From Magnolia sinica (Eukaryota; Streptophyta; Magnoliopsida; Magnoliales; Magnoliaceae), in the NCBI RefSeq assembly GCF_029962835.1, contig NC_080583.1:65953158-66017157 (forward strand): a DNA stretch of 64,000 nt. The letters are read 5' to 3'. This document shows, in pieces, positions 45,501 through 57,740 of this stretch. Numbering within the stretch: position 1 is the stretch's first letter; each line of letters starts with the position of its first letter. The translations under genes were made by a program, and so were the position numbers. The notes beneath the pieces were generated by a model. The model did not search any database and had not been told where the DNA came from. It was given only the letters and a program-made list of their open reading frames with translations.

Positions 45501-47282
45501 TCTGGCCCAAGTTGCGCAATTTTGAGTACTATCTTGACTTGCCACCCGCGATAGATGTCTAGAACGTCTTTTTACAGCCTCAGGTTTAGTGGCCCACTAA
45601 TGAGCAGTTTAGAACTTATTCGGATAATCAGTGCATTTCTATAATGATTTGGGTAAGAATATTTCTTGTGCACAATGTTTAGGGTCTGAGTTGGCTAAGT
45701 TCATAGTGTGGCTTATTCACAATTAGCGAAAATGACGATTCAGTCATAATCACTCTAAACTGTTGGTTCGTAGGCTAAGTGGATAATCGGGTCACTTTGG
45801 TTTGTTAATTACGATCTGACCCCTAGTTGTCTCGGCTTTGGGTTGATCTTTAATTTAGTTGTGGTCATCTTGATTAGTCATTGATAGGTCGGTTAGATTT
45901 GAACCTTATGTGAACAAACCATGTGACTAAACTCGATACTTAAGTGATCGGCGGATTCGTCAGCTTTCTACAGTTGATTAATCAAATTTGTGTAGTTCTT
46001 TACCGGTACTACCCACGTGTAGGCTCACTTCGATCATCAAGAGTTTGTAAGTGACACCGTAGGCTAGTCATATTGAAAATTTTCAAAGATTTTTTAAAGT
46101 CTAAATTAAATCGCGAAAATCACGGACGTTACAGTTCGACAAGCCAAACTTAGCTTGGGTTAACCCGAGGATGACCTGAGTCAAGTTTCCAACAATGCAT
46201 TATTTACGATTTCAGGGGAATTTGCCCATCCGAACCCTGTATTCGACCAAGCGAATTTTGCTCGAGCCAACTAATTTTTTTCTTAAGCTAGCCAAATTTT
46301 TTATAAAATCAAATTCCGCAAAATCTGATATCCGTTGGAACAATATCGTTAAAATTCGGCCAGCAAAAGCTATTCTTAGGCTGACTGAATAACCAAATCC
46401 TTTGGCTATAAATAGAAACATTTTCTCATTATTTTAAACACAAAAAGTGAGATAATTCTTTCTCAGGCAAAGAGAGAAACTCTGGTCTTTTCCAAGCTAT
46501 TTATGTGGTAATTCTTATTTTATTTTTAGCCTATTTAATTCCTTTTCTCAAGTTAGATTTAATTGAAAATTTAGAGAGTAAGCAATACTCTACTTGAGAT
46601 TAGAGAGTAGAATCTCCAGTTTTTATGGTTTTATTTTTTGAGAAACTATATATCCTTATATCCTTTTTGGTTGAGCATACATTGATTCATCATCATTTAA
46701 GAAAGAAGATCGCTGCATTGATTGAAGTATTTACAAGACTTCATTAGTATCTTCGCATCGACGCATTCGTCTTCAAGAAGATAAGTACTTGATTTCAGTA
46801 TATTATTTCATTTTGAGCTTATTAAGATTGCCTAGAAATCTCATCGAGTTGTGTAGTGGTTAGCCTGTGGAATTACTTGAGGTTTTATTGTGGTAAGCCT
46901 ATTTAAAGTCATAAGAACTATAAGTGGTTGTTAAAGTAATCTTATGAAAACCTTGAAACTAGTGAAAAATCAAAATTACGTGGAGTAGTAATTTTGAGAG
47001 TAGAGTATGTGTTTGTTAAACACTGAACCACTATATTTCTCTATGTATTTGTGGTGATTGTTTATTTTATTCTCTGTATTTATTATTTTGAAATATTGGT
47101 TTCAAGGAACGTCGTGAAATAAATTTGTCCTACCTAAAATTTTAGGTGAAGGTTGTCTTATGACTTAGTTGAAATCAAGATTTCAATATCTTTTGTAACT
47201 TAAGATATATTTTTCGTGATTTATTATCAGGAATTGGTTTAGTCTTATTCACCCCCCTCTAGGACATGTAACTCATCTTTCA
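42538..47282 (+). mobile_element. Copia-like solo LTR, interrupted
   Basis: Starts TGTAAGTGC and ends atgtaactcatctttca. The block cttattcacccccctctagg about 25 bases before the end is characteristic of some plant Copia LTRs. A TATA box (ggctataaatag) lies near 46403, in plus orientation. Flanks are aaaaa (42533-42537) and aaaag (47283-47287), four of five matching. Removing the nested 3206-bp LTR leaves about 1.5 kb. Copies of a ~110-bp block (ggccagccgaattcagctcg type) lie on each side of the nested insertion. Confidence 0.55.
42928..46133 (-). mobile_element. Tekay/Del-like solo LTR, 3206 bp
   Basis: On the plus strand it starts TGTAACGCTTC and ends ACGGACGTTACA, so the ends are inverted repeats TGTAACG/CGTTACA. 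Flanks are attcg (42923-42927) and gttcg (46134-46138), four of five matching. Minus orientation is supported by the start TGTAACGTCCGTG. On that strand a TATA-like attatataag (about 45108-45100) precedes a long GA-rich tract. No internal retrotransposon genes are present, so it is a solo LTR left by recombination. The family is assigned by length and the TGTAACG start. Confidence 0.7.
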
Positions 47283-47819
47283 AAAAGACCCAACCCAAAC
47301 TCCAACCTCAAGTGCCTAACCTGAATTCTTCAATACTCAACCATAAATTAACCCAACTCAATCCAAATAGACATGATTATTCCTTTCTTGACCTAACCTA
47401 ACCTAACCTAAATTCACTCAACCTGATTTCAAATTGGGAATTTTCTAACTTTAACCCAACCTGAGGACCTTGACAACCCAACCCAAACTCAAGTTGATTA
47501 AGTTGGTTGATTTTGGGTTACAACACTAGTAGGCATATCAACAAGGATGTTTGCCTTGGCATAAACCTTGAATGCTTGGGCAAGGAGACCATGAATGTTA
47601 AGACTGTGTTTTGATGATCCCATGACTACTTTTTTCATAATACCTAAACAACACCCATAAAATTCAAGATATATAATAAGTGGGTCTTAAAATGTAAACG
47701 TATATTTTTATAACTCAAGTCACTAATGTTGAGTTACCTTTGTTGGGAGTACAAATGGGGATTCTATTTCCCTTTGAACACCACAATATTCAATTACATG
47801 GATAGCCTTATCCAAATAG

Positions 47820-48125
47820 ACACTTTTATCTTAGGTGTTAGTTTGAATGCCCGTAAGTTTTATAAGTGAAAAGTGACTTTTAACTAAGGTTTGCTTTGAA
47901 AGTAATTTCTCACCCTTAAAAGTGGGAAGTGATTTATGGGTGAAGTACTTATAAGTGGCGTTTGGGAGAGAAAATTCACTTGTAAATTAACTTGAAAGCC
48001 AATAATAGACGAAACTGGCGAAAACTTCATAAGGCTACGGGTGAGAAATCACTTCCCTATAAGTAACTTACAATTGAAAGTAACTTATAATTAAAAATCA
48101 CTTGCGACTTAAAAAAAATACAACA
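47820..48125. mobile_element. Degraded Tourist-like element
   Basis: gtgttagtttgaatgcccgt followed by ataagt...agtgactttt on the left, and ataagtaacttacaattg, aagtaacttataatt and atcacttgcgactt on the right, form inverted blocks. They resemble the subterminal parts of 15638-17012. Ends not determined. Confidence 0.4.
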
Positions 48126-49032
48126 TCAAAATAGCTCCAAGTAAATGTTTAATCTAAATGATAAAACGTTAAAATTAAATAGCTACACTCAACAATAGTG
48201 CCCATGTTTTAATGGACGATTTCCAAGGTTTTAGACAACCCCTTGAACTACTACAACTAACATGTCTTAGAAGTAATTTATACAATGGGACTCCTAAAGG
48301 AGAAATGAAATAACCAAGAAAAAAATTCTAACATTTGGATCATTTCACACCCTTGATCATTTTAATTTTTCTTTACAAGTCTGCCTTGGCATGGACTGGC
48401 CTTACGGAGCTAAGGCTAGGGCTTAGGGAACTAGGGCCAATTTAGGTTTTAACTCCAGTCCAATCCTAACCTGGCCCATCATCATCCTTACTTCTGGATT
48501 GATGGTTGCAAAAGTGGCACATGTGGTGTGTTTGAAGAATGAAGATGGAATATATGGCACATGTGAGGTGCTCCAAGATGAATGGTAACAAATGTGGTGG
48601 TGCATGTAGACATTAACACATTGGCACACGTGGCAAACATAGGTGATTGATAATTGCACATGTGGTGTATGTGGGGCATTTGAAGATAGATGGTAACATA
48701 TAGAACATATGTTTTTCAAAAGAAGGCTTTCGGCCTTGACATGAAAATGTTTCTCTGATTAGTATGTCCACCCCTTTTGTGAAGACAATTATAATCTTCC
48801 ATTGCCCATCAATTTTTTTATAACCATCCAGAGACAAGTAGGGGCAGCAATGTGTAAGGCTTTGTCTAAGCCAAAATTATTAGAAGGGGAAAGCTTCTTA
48901 GTTCGAACTTGACCTATGATGAACCCAACCCATTTACTAAAAGAGACAAGTTTTTTAGTTCAAGCTTGACCTGCGATGAGCCCAACCCATTTACTAAAAG
49001 AGAAGTTTTCTGGTCCAAACTTGACCTACCAC

Positions 49033-49626
49033 TAGGGTTGTACACGAACCGAGTTAGCTCGGTTAGCTCACTTGACTCAACTCGAAAAAGCTCAATTCGA
49101 CTTGGTTCGAGACTGAGTTCGAGTCGAGTCGAGCTAATTTTTTTAGCTCGAAAATTTTTTGAACCAAGCTCGACTCAACTCGGATCAAACCCCAGCTCGA
49201 ATCAAACTCAGATCGAACTAGTTCGGTGACTTGGTTACTTCGATATTGATGTTGCTCACCAAGTGTTTGATGAAATGCCTCAATGAAGTGTCGGCTAGTG
49301 GCAAGGAAGGTATGTATATGAAACAAATACCATTTTTTCTTAATTTGATGTTGCCTGCAAGGTGTTTGATGAAATACCTGTAAAACTATTGCTGATGTTT
49401 TACATACAGTGAGAATCTAAAGGTGCAGTCCATGTGTTTGTGAAAATGTTGCACAGATGAACTCGGCTCGATCTGGCTCGAACTGACCCGAGCTGCTGAC
49501 TGAAGCAAGCCGAGTCGGCCAGTCAGGCTCGAGAATCGAGCCGAGCCAAGTTCAAGCTTGGGTCAGCTAGTGGCCGAGCTGAGTCAAGTGCCATGCTTGA
49601 CTCGGATCAACTCGTGTACACCTCTA
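49033..49626. mobile_element. hAT-like MITE (TAGGG-TGTACA family), 594 bp
   Basis: The left end is TAGGGTTGTACACGAAC. The right end, complemented, is TAGAGGTGTACACGAG. It is flanked by a perfect 8-bp duplication CCTACCAC (49025-49032, 49627-49634). Subterminal zones are dense in gagctcg, actcgag and gttagctcgg words. Confidence 0.88.
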
Positions 49627-49694
49627 CCTACCACCCATTGCCTTGCAACTTGACCTGACTAATTTAAATTCACTATGCCCAAGCACAACCCTAA

Positions 49695-50420
49695 GGGGAT
49701 GTTTGAATCATAAGTTACTTTATATAAGCTACTTATGCATTAGGCAGCTTATAAGTATGTTTGGTAAACAACATACTTATAAGCCAAAAAGTAAAAAAGT
49801 ATGTTTGGTTTCCAACATCACAATAGTCCACCCATAATTTTTACTATCCATCATTTCGGCCTAATCTTTGATGTGGACTATTCATTATGTTGGCCCACCT
49901 TGGCCTTGTATTTAAACCATCCATCATGTGGGGCCTACCTTAAATGTGGACCATCCACTTTGCAAGGTCCACCTTCAATGTTGGCTATCCATCATGCAGG
50001 TCCCAGCTTGGATGTGGGTTGTCCATCAAGTTGGACATTGGATTTGGGCCATCTATCATGCGGGTCCCACCTTTAATGTAGACTATCCATCATGTGGGCC
50101 CCACCATAGATGTGAGTCATCCATCTTGTAGGGCCCACCTTGGATATGGGTCATTTATCATTAGGGGCCGACATTCAATGTGGACCATCCATCATGTGGT
50201 GCCCATCTTAATGTATGTCATCTATCATATGGGGCCCATCTTCAATATCCATCATGTGGAGCCCACCTTTGATGTGGGCCATCCATCATGCGGGATCCAC
50301 CTTGGATGTGGGCCATCCATAATGTGGGGCCCAACTTGGAAGTGGCCATTCATCATTAGGGTCCAACCTTTGATGTGACCGTGCATTATGTGGGGCCCAA
50401 TATGGGGGGCGACACATTCC
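49695..50420. mobile_element. Left part of a Tourist-like element with minisatellite
   Basis: TAA (49692-49694) is followed by GGGGATGTTTGAATCATAAG and then ttactttatataagctactt. This closely parallels the left end at 15638. From 49850 to 50420 runs the same ~36-bp minisatellite (catccatcatgtggggccta, then ccttaaatgtgga). The right end is not found here; it could be at 53012, with later insertions between. Confidence 0.6.
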
Positions 50421-50695
50421 TCCTAGAATGGGGTCCATTCATCACTGTTGAACAATCTTGACGTGACAGTGATAAATAGTAGGTGCTATGGTTTAAAGAT
50501 AATAAATCATATAACTTCTAGGTCCGAATACGTAGCTCAAGTTAGACCGTTCAATCTTAGCCCCACTTTAGATGGAGCACAAGCCAAACATTGCACTGCT
50601 ATGATTTCCCAGATGCACCATTGGATGGGCATCTACTCGATGGGCAAAATGAAAAATAGCTAACCATCTGCATTTAAAAAATAAACATCCATAAC

Positions 50696-51452
50696 TAGGG
50701 GTGTACATCAAGTCGAACCGAGTTGAGCTGGCCTCAGCTCGAACACTGGCTAACCTCAGCTTGAACTCAGCTCGGCTCGGTCCTCGAGCCTGACTAGCCA
50801 GCTTAGCTCGGTTCGGTCAGTAGCTCGAGCTAGCTCGGGCTGAGTTCGAGCCAAGATCAAGCTGAGTTTGCCATTGAGGCATTTCCACAAACACCTAAAT
50901 TGCAACTTCAAAATCCCACTGAATAGCCACGATTTTGGAACTTCAAAACGAAAAAAAAAAAAAGAGAGAGAGAAGAAGAAGAACAAGAAGAAAAAAAGTG
51001 CCCAGTTAGAGATTTCTTGAAATTATTTTAAGAATAGAACCCACTACTACCTAACCAAACCGCGTCCCAAATAACTCCCCATGGTGCATGCCTCTGTCAG
51101 GCGTGGCCCACCTAATAAACATGCTGCTAGTTTTTGGTATGAGAAACAGTCACCGTAGGGCCCACCCCACAACGTCTCTGATTCAATGGACGGGGTTTGC
51201 GTCCTAACCTGCCAGGAAAGACTCAGTTTTGTCAAGGGGACAACAAGCCTCGAGTGGAAATCCAATAAATAAGCTGCATTCGAGCTGGATTCGATCCGAG
51301 TCGACTCGAGCTGGGGCCTGCTTGAACTCGGCTTGAACTCATTTTCGAGCTCAAAAAATCAGATCGACTCAGCTTCGAACCGAGTCGAATCGAACTTTTT
51401 CGAGTCGAGTGTAGCGAGCTAACCGAGCTAGCTCGGTTCGTGTACACCCCTA
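50696..51452. mobile_element. hAT-like MITE (TAGGGGTGTACA family), 757 bp
   Basis: The left end is TAGGGGTGTACATCAAG. The right end, complemented, is TAGGGGTGTACACGAACC. It is flanked by a perfect 8-bp duplication TCCATAAC (50688-50695, 51453-51460). It carries many gagctcg/cgagct words near both ends and a GA-rich core near 50960. A unique-looking 250-bp core follows. Confidence 0.92.
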
Positions 51453-52549
51453 TCCATAACAGATCACACCCCATTCATCAATCTAATTTAGCGTCATGGC
51501 CTATCTATGGTGGGTCCCACAATTTGGTCGGTTTGATTTGAATCAAACGTATATTACATGTTCAACTTTGTGTGAGCATATTTGATACTCTAGTAGGGCC
51601 AGGTGTGCACCCTAGAAAGGCAAGTGTGATGGTTCATACTCAAGCACTCGAACCGTACAAATTGAATCCGTACACATGGCATACGTTAACTCAAATTGAA
51701 CTGTTCGGATTATGGGACCACCGTAGATGTATCATCTTCCAAAAATTCAGATTAATTGAAACAACTTGTACACTTCATGTAGAGTGGGTCGCAGACACTT
51801 TTATGGCAAAGATGGACCAGAGAAGGCCCGATCAAGGTGGAAATAATCTGGACCATTAAAACCTTAAAACAGTTGTATCTTGCAAACTGAGATGAGTTTT
51901 TCAATATATCATATATGATTTTTGGGGTAGGAGAAACTACTTGAGCCAAGTAACCCGCTATACCGGGTTACCCATGTTGGATTTGTGAGATTTCATCAGA
52001 TTGACCGTCAAAAGCCCTTTTTATTTTCATTTTTACTCTAAATAGTAAGTTTTACTTGGCATATAACTTTCTATCCTTTGAGTTGTAAGAGTAGTGCCCA
52101 ATATAAAAATGGCTTTATAAAAATAAAACAACAATGTGGTTAGGCTAAATTGGACACATAGTATTTTTGCCTGAAAACCACGAAGTCTAGTAGGAATGGT
52201 GATCATCTATAAATAGTAAGTTTACTATTTATGGTAAGTAACGTTTTTAGGGAGTTTGAATTGGAGTTTGAGTCTAAAACTCCGTCCTAGGTTTAAGCTC
52301 ATTATTTAAGGGATTGTAATTTCATTTTTTTAAAAAAAAATCATCAATCAATTTATTAAACATTATTTCTATTTTTATCCCTCATGGATTCAAGGAAGCT
52401 CCGCAAGGAGTCCAGAGAACTCCGTGAATTCAGAATCGTTATTCCCTGGGGAAGACAGTGATCAACCTCATCATGTCCCTCTTCGTGTCAACACTCGATG
52501 TATGGTGTTTGTTGGAGTTTTTGGAGCCCCTTTCTCTTAGGTAGTTTTT

Positions 52550-53012
52550 CTATAAGTTGAAAAGTTAAAAAGAAATAACTTATGGAAATAAGTGACTTTG
52601 TTAAATAATTTTATTTTATTTTTTTTAAATAATAACCAAACTAACTTAAATTTTTTTTTAAAAGTAGCTTATTAACTTACATAAGCTAAAAGAGTTACTT
52701 ATGCCACAAGTAACTTATCTTAGTTTCTACTTATTAAGAACATAAGTATATTTGGTAAACAACCTACTTATCAACTTCTCTTCTTTTTAGTATCTCTTAT
52801 GCCTCTCTTCAGTAACTTATGAAAAGTAAAAAAGCAAAAAATAATAATAATTAATTGAAGTAATTAAATACTTTTAAATAAAAAAGTTACTTATAACCAA
52901 TCATAAACAAAACTTACTTATCTTAAATAAGTTATTTATCGACCGTTGTAAGTAGTAGTAGTAATAATAATAATAATAATAATAACTTATCCAGTGGTAT
53001 CCAAACAGGCCC
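52550..53012. mobile_element. Tourist-like element pieces with right end
   Basis: The right end ...ggtatccaaacaggccc is followed by TAA (53013-53015). Complemented it reads GGGCCTGTTTGGATACC, matching the TIR at 15638. Inside are two overlapping sets of taagctacttatgccac-type and ataagtaacttat-type blocks, so at least two copies have merged. An (aat)n tract lies at about 52960-52984. Confidence 0.55.
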
Positions 53013-53729
53013 TAACTAACCCAACCCTGCGTGATCACACTCAGGTTTAAGAATAGAACCAGGAGATAAAGGTTTGTCTACCCCTCAAATAGATTAAATA
53101 TACATACATCATGTATATCTATTTTTATTTATTGTCGATTGTTTCAGGTTTTGGGTCCATCAGCCCAGAGATAAGCTACGTGGTTGGGTTGGGTTGGATT
53201 GGGTAGGGTTCAACCCAAGCCTGACCCATTCAGTCTGGGCTACATTTTCTCACTAGTGCCCAACCCATGACCCATTTAGCCTTGCCCACACGCCAACCTA
53301 ACCTACTGCACTACCCATAGATAATGCTGGGAAAACTAATAATAGCTTTGTCATGGACACAATTTGTTTTCATTAGAATCTTAAAAAACTTGGAATGCAA
53401 TCTATTAGTGTAAGCACATGCATAGTGAAAATATCGTTGTAGTTTCGATAATCTTTCCATATTGTTATGGAATTTTTATTAAATGATATCATCATGATAA
53501 TATTCGTAAGATTTTTAAAATCTTTGAAAATTTTAAAATTTTCATGATTTTATAACATCATCATGAATTTAACTGAAAATTATCTTGTATTTTTATATTC
53601 ATTTTTTAATTATTTACTAATTTATAATAAATATTTTTAAGTATTTTATTTTCAGAAAGATTTTCCCATAATCGCAAGAAAAATGTCTGCAATCTGAAAA
53701 TCTCCATATATAGAAATTCTTAAGCTAAG

Positions 53730-55490
53730 AAATTACTGAGAATGAGATTTGTCACTAGGAGCATGGATATGATTCTTGGGTTTGGACACTTGACTCTCTT
53801 TAGCATCTTGTGAAGATGTGTAGTAATCTAAGATGGAATATGTTGGTGGAATATATGTACATTACATGTGATTGAGTTTTCGCATAATCCATAGCAAATA
53901 CTTTTTTTAAAATGAAATTTTCACATTATATCATGAGATAAACATCAAAATATGAAAATCAAGTGACTTGATTGGTGAAATGGTCTCTCTCTCCAAAAGC
54001 ACTTATTATTATTATTATTTTTTATTGAAATCACCAGATGGATATATTGATGAGAATGAGATTTGTTGCCAGGAGCATGAGTATAGTTCTATCATTGCAT
54101 TCATGTGAAAATGGCTAATGATCCAAGTTAGAATATGGTGGAGAAATATCTGTACATTATGGATTGATGGGTTTTTGCATAGTTTATAATAATACTTCAT
54201 TTCAAGAAGTTGACAAGAATAAGATTTGTCACTAGGAACATGAGGGTTTTTTTTTTTTGTCTCATAAAGGTGGGAGTACACCACTTTGTTAATTTGAAAG
54301 GAAAATGTACACCTCAGTCAGTCATAGTGTTGGGACATAAATGAAGGAAAAAAGAAAGTAGTATTGAAGAAATAAAAAGTGGAAGAAAAGTACTCGCGCA
54401 TTGCAGACTTTTTGCGTGCCACGCAACAAATGACTAGAAAATAGACCATTGCGCAGGGCACAAGGCCAGTATGTCACTCGCACAAAGAAAGGTGATGATG
54501 ATCCATTGCGCTGGGTGCAATGGGAGTTTATCTCCCGTGCAATGGAGATCAGTTGTGCATAAATGAGGTTTCACACATGTGGTTGCCTATAAATAATCAT
54601 TTTCCTCCTTCATTTGCAGATTTGAACACTTCGAAGCTCCAGAAGAACTAGCAAAGATTCAAAATTCTTCTTACGTATTGTGCAAGAAGAGTATGAATGG
54701 TGTGATACTCATTGCGCCACGCATAATAAAGGAACCAAGGCCCATTGTGCGGCGTGCAACTGGCATGTTGTGCACACAATAAGACTGACATCTCAAGATC
54801 AAGTCAAGACCGCCTTCAAATAGCAATTTCCCAGCAGTTCATTCAGAAAGATGATCGATTTAAGGATTCTTGGGTTAAAGAAAAGATATAAGATTTTTAA
54901 AAGTATTTTCAGATCCACATAATGATTATGTTATTGAGAATGTTACATTTTAAGCCGATATGCTGCTGGAATTCATATTTGAATAAATTTCATTTCATTA
55001 TAATTGTACATTTCACCTCGGAATAAAGGGAAATATGAGGATGTAAACGAACTCTAAATCAATAAAATACATGATAATTGTTCTCCTATTCTTTATTTAT
55101 TATTATTGAATAATAAGATACCCTAATCACAATATATTTGTTTCTTGTTGAAACACATAGTATCCATGTGAAAATGACTAATGATCTAAGCCAAAATATA
55201 TATGGTGAAGCGACCTATGTATATTACATGTTGATGGATTTTCACTTAATTTATAATATATACTTAATTTTTAGATTTTCTCTTAATATCATGAGAAAAA
55301 CATCAAAATATGAAAATCTCTTAGTAAATTCCCTTGTTGGGAAAGATTTGTCACTAGGAGCACTGAGTATGGTTCTTGATTTGGGCACTTCCTCTCTCGT
55401 AACATCCAACTGAAATTGAATGATGATCCAAGCTGGAATATGGTGGAGCAATCTATGTACATTACACATGGTTGGGTTATTTGTTAATCT
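53730..55490. repeat. Dispersed ~150-bp repeat, about five units
   Basis: agatttgtcactaggagcat, then atgatccaagctggaatatgg and gtacattacatg-type blocks, start near 53737, 54058, 54215 (partial), 55160 (partial) and 55340. Copies are 70-90 percent alike by eye and separated by AT-rich sequence. A solo LTR (54328-55155) has landed among them. No coding signal is seen. Confidence 0.65.
54328..55155 (+). mobile_element. Solo LTR, 828 bp, perfect 5-bp target duplication
   Basis: Starts TGTTGGGACATAAATG and ends CTTGTTGAAACA. It is flanked by CATAG at 54323-54327 and 55156-55160. A TATA box (cctataaataatc) lies near 54588, about 260 bases in. No retrotransposon interior is seen. Copia origin is likely from the TGTTGGG start and size, but is not proven. 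It contains several near-copies of cattgcg/gcgtgccacgcaac words. Confidence 0.82.
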
Positions 55491-56108
55491 AAACTGTCTA
55501 ACTAGTGGGTCTCATTATAGAGTTCCAAAAATCATCCTTACTATAATACTATAACCATCATTACTTGTATTTACTTTTTAACACTTAGAGCTTGATTGAA
55601 TAGTAGCAAAAGAAAAGAAAAGAATAGAAATTGTAATGATTTAATGATGATTTTCTAAGATTTTTTATGAGTATGGATTTCTTCCACCAGATGAGTCTTG
55701 TTTGGATAACAACTGAAAATTGAAATAAATCTTTTAAATTAATTGCCTTGTATCATGTGTATAATAATTTGATTACAATATTTATGTAATAAATGCTTTT
55801 TGAAATTCAGTGTTTTATTCACTATTCAAAGATAGTAAAATGTCCATCATGAAAATGTTATCTATTTTATTTCTCTCATCTCTTCCCACTACCCATATAG
55901 GCCCAATGTTGACCATCAACCATTTTCCCTTCTCACCCTAGATTTGAAGAACCCTCTTTTAATTGCTACGATAATTGGCCCCATGCATAACTTGAATCAA
56001 TTTCTATCCTAGTGGGTCCCACAAAATGAATAATATGAATCGAAAGATAATCCTTGCATGTGTAATGTAGTGATGTATCTTCACCATATCCAACTCTTCT
56101 AGTCTAGG

Positions 56109-56432
56109 TAAAGCTATACATAAAATAAGCTAGCTTGGTTAACTCGCTCGACTTGACTCGAACTTGACTCGGTTCGAATCAATTCAACCCCGATTGGGTT
56201 CACTTAATATAAATATTTCCCATATATATATATATATATATATATAAAACCCTAAAACATAAACTTGAACTTAACTCGTAGGCTCAAACTAACTTGACTA
56301 GAAAGATCAAGCTCAAGCTGGCCAATCAGGCTTGAGTACCGAGCCAAGCTGAGTTTAAGCTGGGGTAGCCTATTGGCCAAGCCGAGCCAAGCCGGGCCAA
56401 ACTCAACTCGATTGGGTTCATGTAAAACTCTA
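56109..56432. mobile_element. Degraded member of the TAGGGGTGTACA hAT-like family
   Basis: The left end TAAAGCTATACATAAAATAA and right end TGTAAAACTCTA align to the family ends with several changes. The flanks agtctagg and ggtatagg match at six of eight positions. Internal words (agctagcttggttaactcg, actcggttcgaatc) agree with 49033 and 50696. Internal (TA)n at about 56222-56246. Confidence 0.65.
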
Positions 56433-57053
56433 GGTATAGGGTATCAACTCCCTATGTAAAAATGGCCAGGATCATCCAAAAGTTTGAACTTTGCCCATTC
56501 ACTATGCCATGATGCGTTCCAGGCACAAGACCTCCCATGGCAGCCTAAAATCGGGCATTGGCTCAGTCCTTGTTCTAAAATCAAGTCGGCCTACTCATCA
56601 GTTGTGTGCAAATCACACATGCATACACTAAATATAGATCTCTGATTGTTACCTAACTATCCATTTCTTATATATTACAGGTATGACTCACATGATGAAT
56701 TTGATAGGTCAGATTTTTTAAATTGATGATCTCCCTATGAATATCCAATATACCTCACATCCTCTATAATTAGCAATTACTTTGATGTCTGTAATTTTTT
56801 AATTTGCAAACAACCTATAAGTATGAATCATTTGCATGTTATTCTATCTGGCTTTAAGCTATAAAGTAATCACAACTAACTTTTTTTTTCAAAAAAGTTT
56901 AGATGTGAGAGGAAAACCATGAAATGTAACTCACAAATAAATAAAATCTCTTTCTTTTTAAATGTTTACAAGTAGACCGAAAAGCATAACTCATTTGTGA
57001 GTGAAAATTTCTGTAAAACATTATACCTGTAAGTGATTTGCCTAAACAACCAA

Positions 57054-57740
57054 GGGAGCGGATTACGTTCAGCCCCATGGTAAGGCCTACCTGATGTATG
57101 TATTCTATACCCACACCCTACGTCCATTTGTTTTCCTAAATCTTTTTAGTGATTGACCATTAAAAACTTCTTCAGGCTATAAAATTTTCATGTCAGGCTT
57201 TTTTTTTTTCTTCATACGTATGGATGTTTGTATGACATTTTCAACAGGTTGGATGGAAAATAAACATTATGTGTAAATGTCTGTGATTTATCCACACCGT
57301 TCATCCGTTTTTCCAGCTCATTTTATTGGTTGATCCCAAAATTTAAGCATATCCAAAGCTCAAGTGGACCACACCACAGGAAAAAAGGGAATAATGATTT
57401 TCACCATTGAAACCTTTGTAGGGTCCACAGTGATGTTTATTTATCATCTAACCTATTCATAAGATTACATAGACATGGATGAAGGGAAAACACAAATATC
57501 AGCTTGATCCAAAACTTCTGTGGCCCTCAAGAATTTTTCAACGGTAGACGTTCATTCACAATGTTTCCTGTGGTGTGGTCCACTAGAGTTTTGGATATAT
57601 TTTATTTTTGGATTTAATCATTAAAATTATCTGGTAAAACGGATGGACTGAGTGGATAAAATACATATATGACGGTGGGCCCCACAGAGTTTACTCGGTA
57701 CCCTTAGCGTACTGAGTTACTCCGTACGCAATCCGCTACC
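57054..57740. mobile_element. Foldback MITE with short terminal inverted repeats
   Basis: The left end is GGGAGCGGATTACGT. The right end, complemented, is GGTAGCGGATTGCGT. From about 57290 the element is a long imperfect palindrome. aagtggaccacaccacagga and accgttcatccgtttttcc on the left are matched by cctgtggtgtggtccac and aaaacggatggactg on the right. 57065-57285 looks like a further half-copy. No target duplication was identified. Confidence 0.65.

Larger units (their letters stand above)
42470..47528. mobile_element. Outer TIR-like shell around nested solo LTRs
   Basis: The left end is TAGGGGTGCAACTCGG. The right end, complemented, is TAGTGTTGTAACCC. Inside both ends the sequence is made of Trp/Gly-codon-like repeats of aacccaaccc and its complement (ggttgggttag, acccaacccaaactc), typical of a hAT-like MITE type. 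No target duplication is visible (ggcaggtt versus gtaggcat), so the limits are tentative. The intervening 4.7 kb is explained by the nested LTRs. Confidence 0.45.

Noticed and set aside
42470..47528. 8-bp target duplication for the outer shell
   Set aside because: ggcaggtt and gtaggcat do not match; the shell is kept only on its inverted ends.
48423..48719. 98-residue Cys/His-rich ORF (-)
   Set aside because: Cys and His come from repeated cacatgtgg words, with irregular spacing that fits no zinc-finger pattern.
51572..51859. 95-residue ORF (+)
   Set aside because: Lies in repeat-derived 'gtgggtcccac' sequence next to a MITE, with no domain or splice context.
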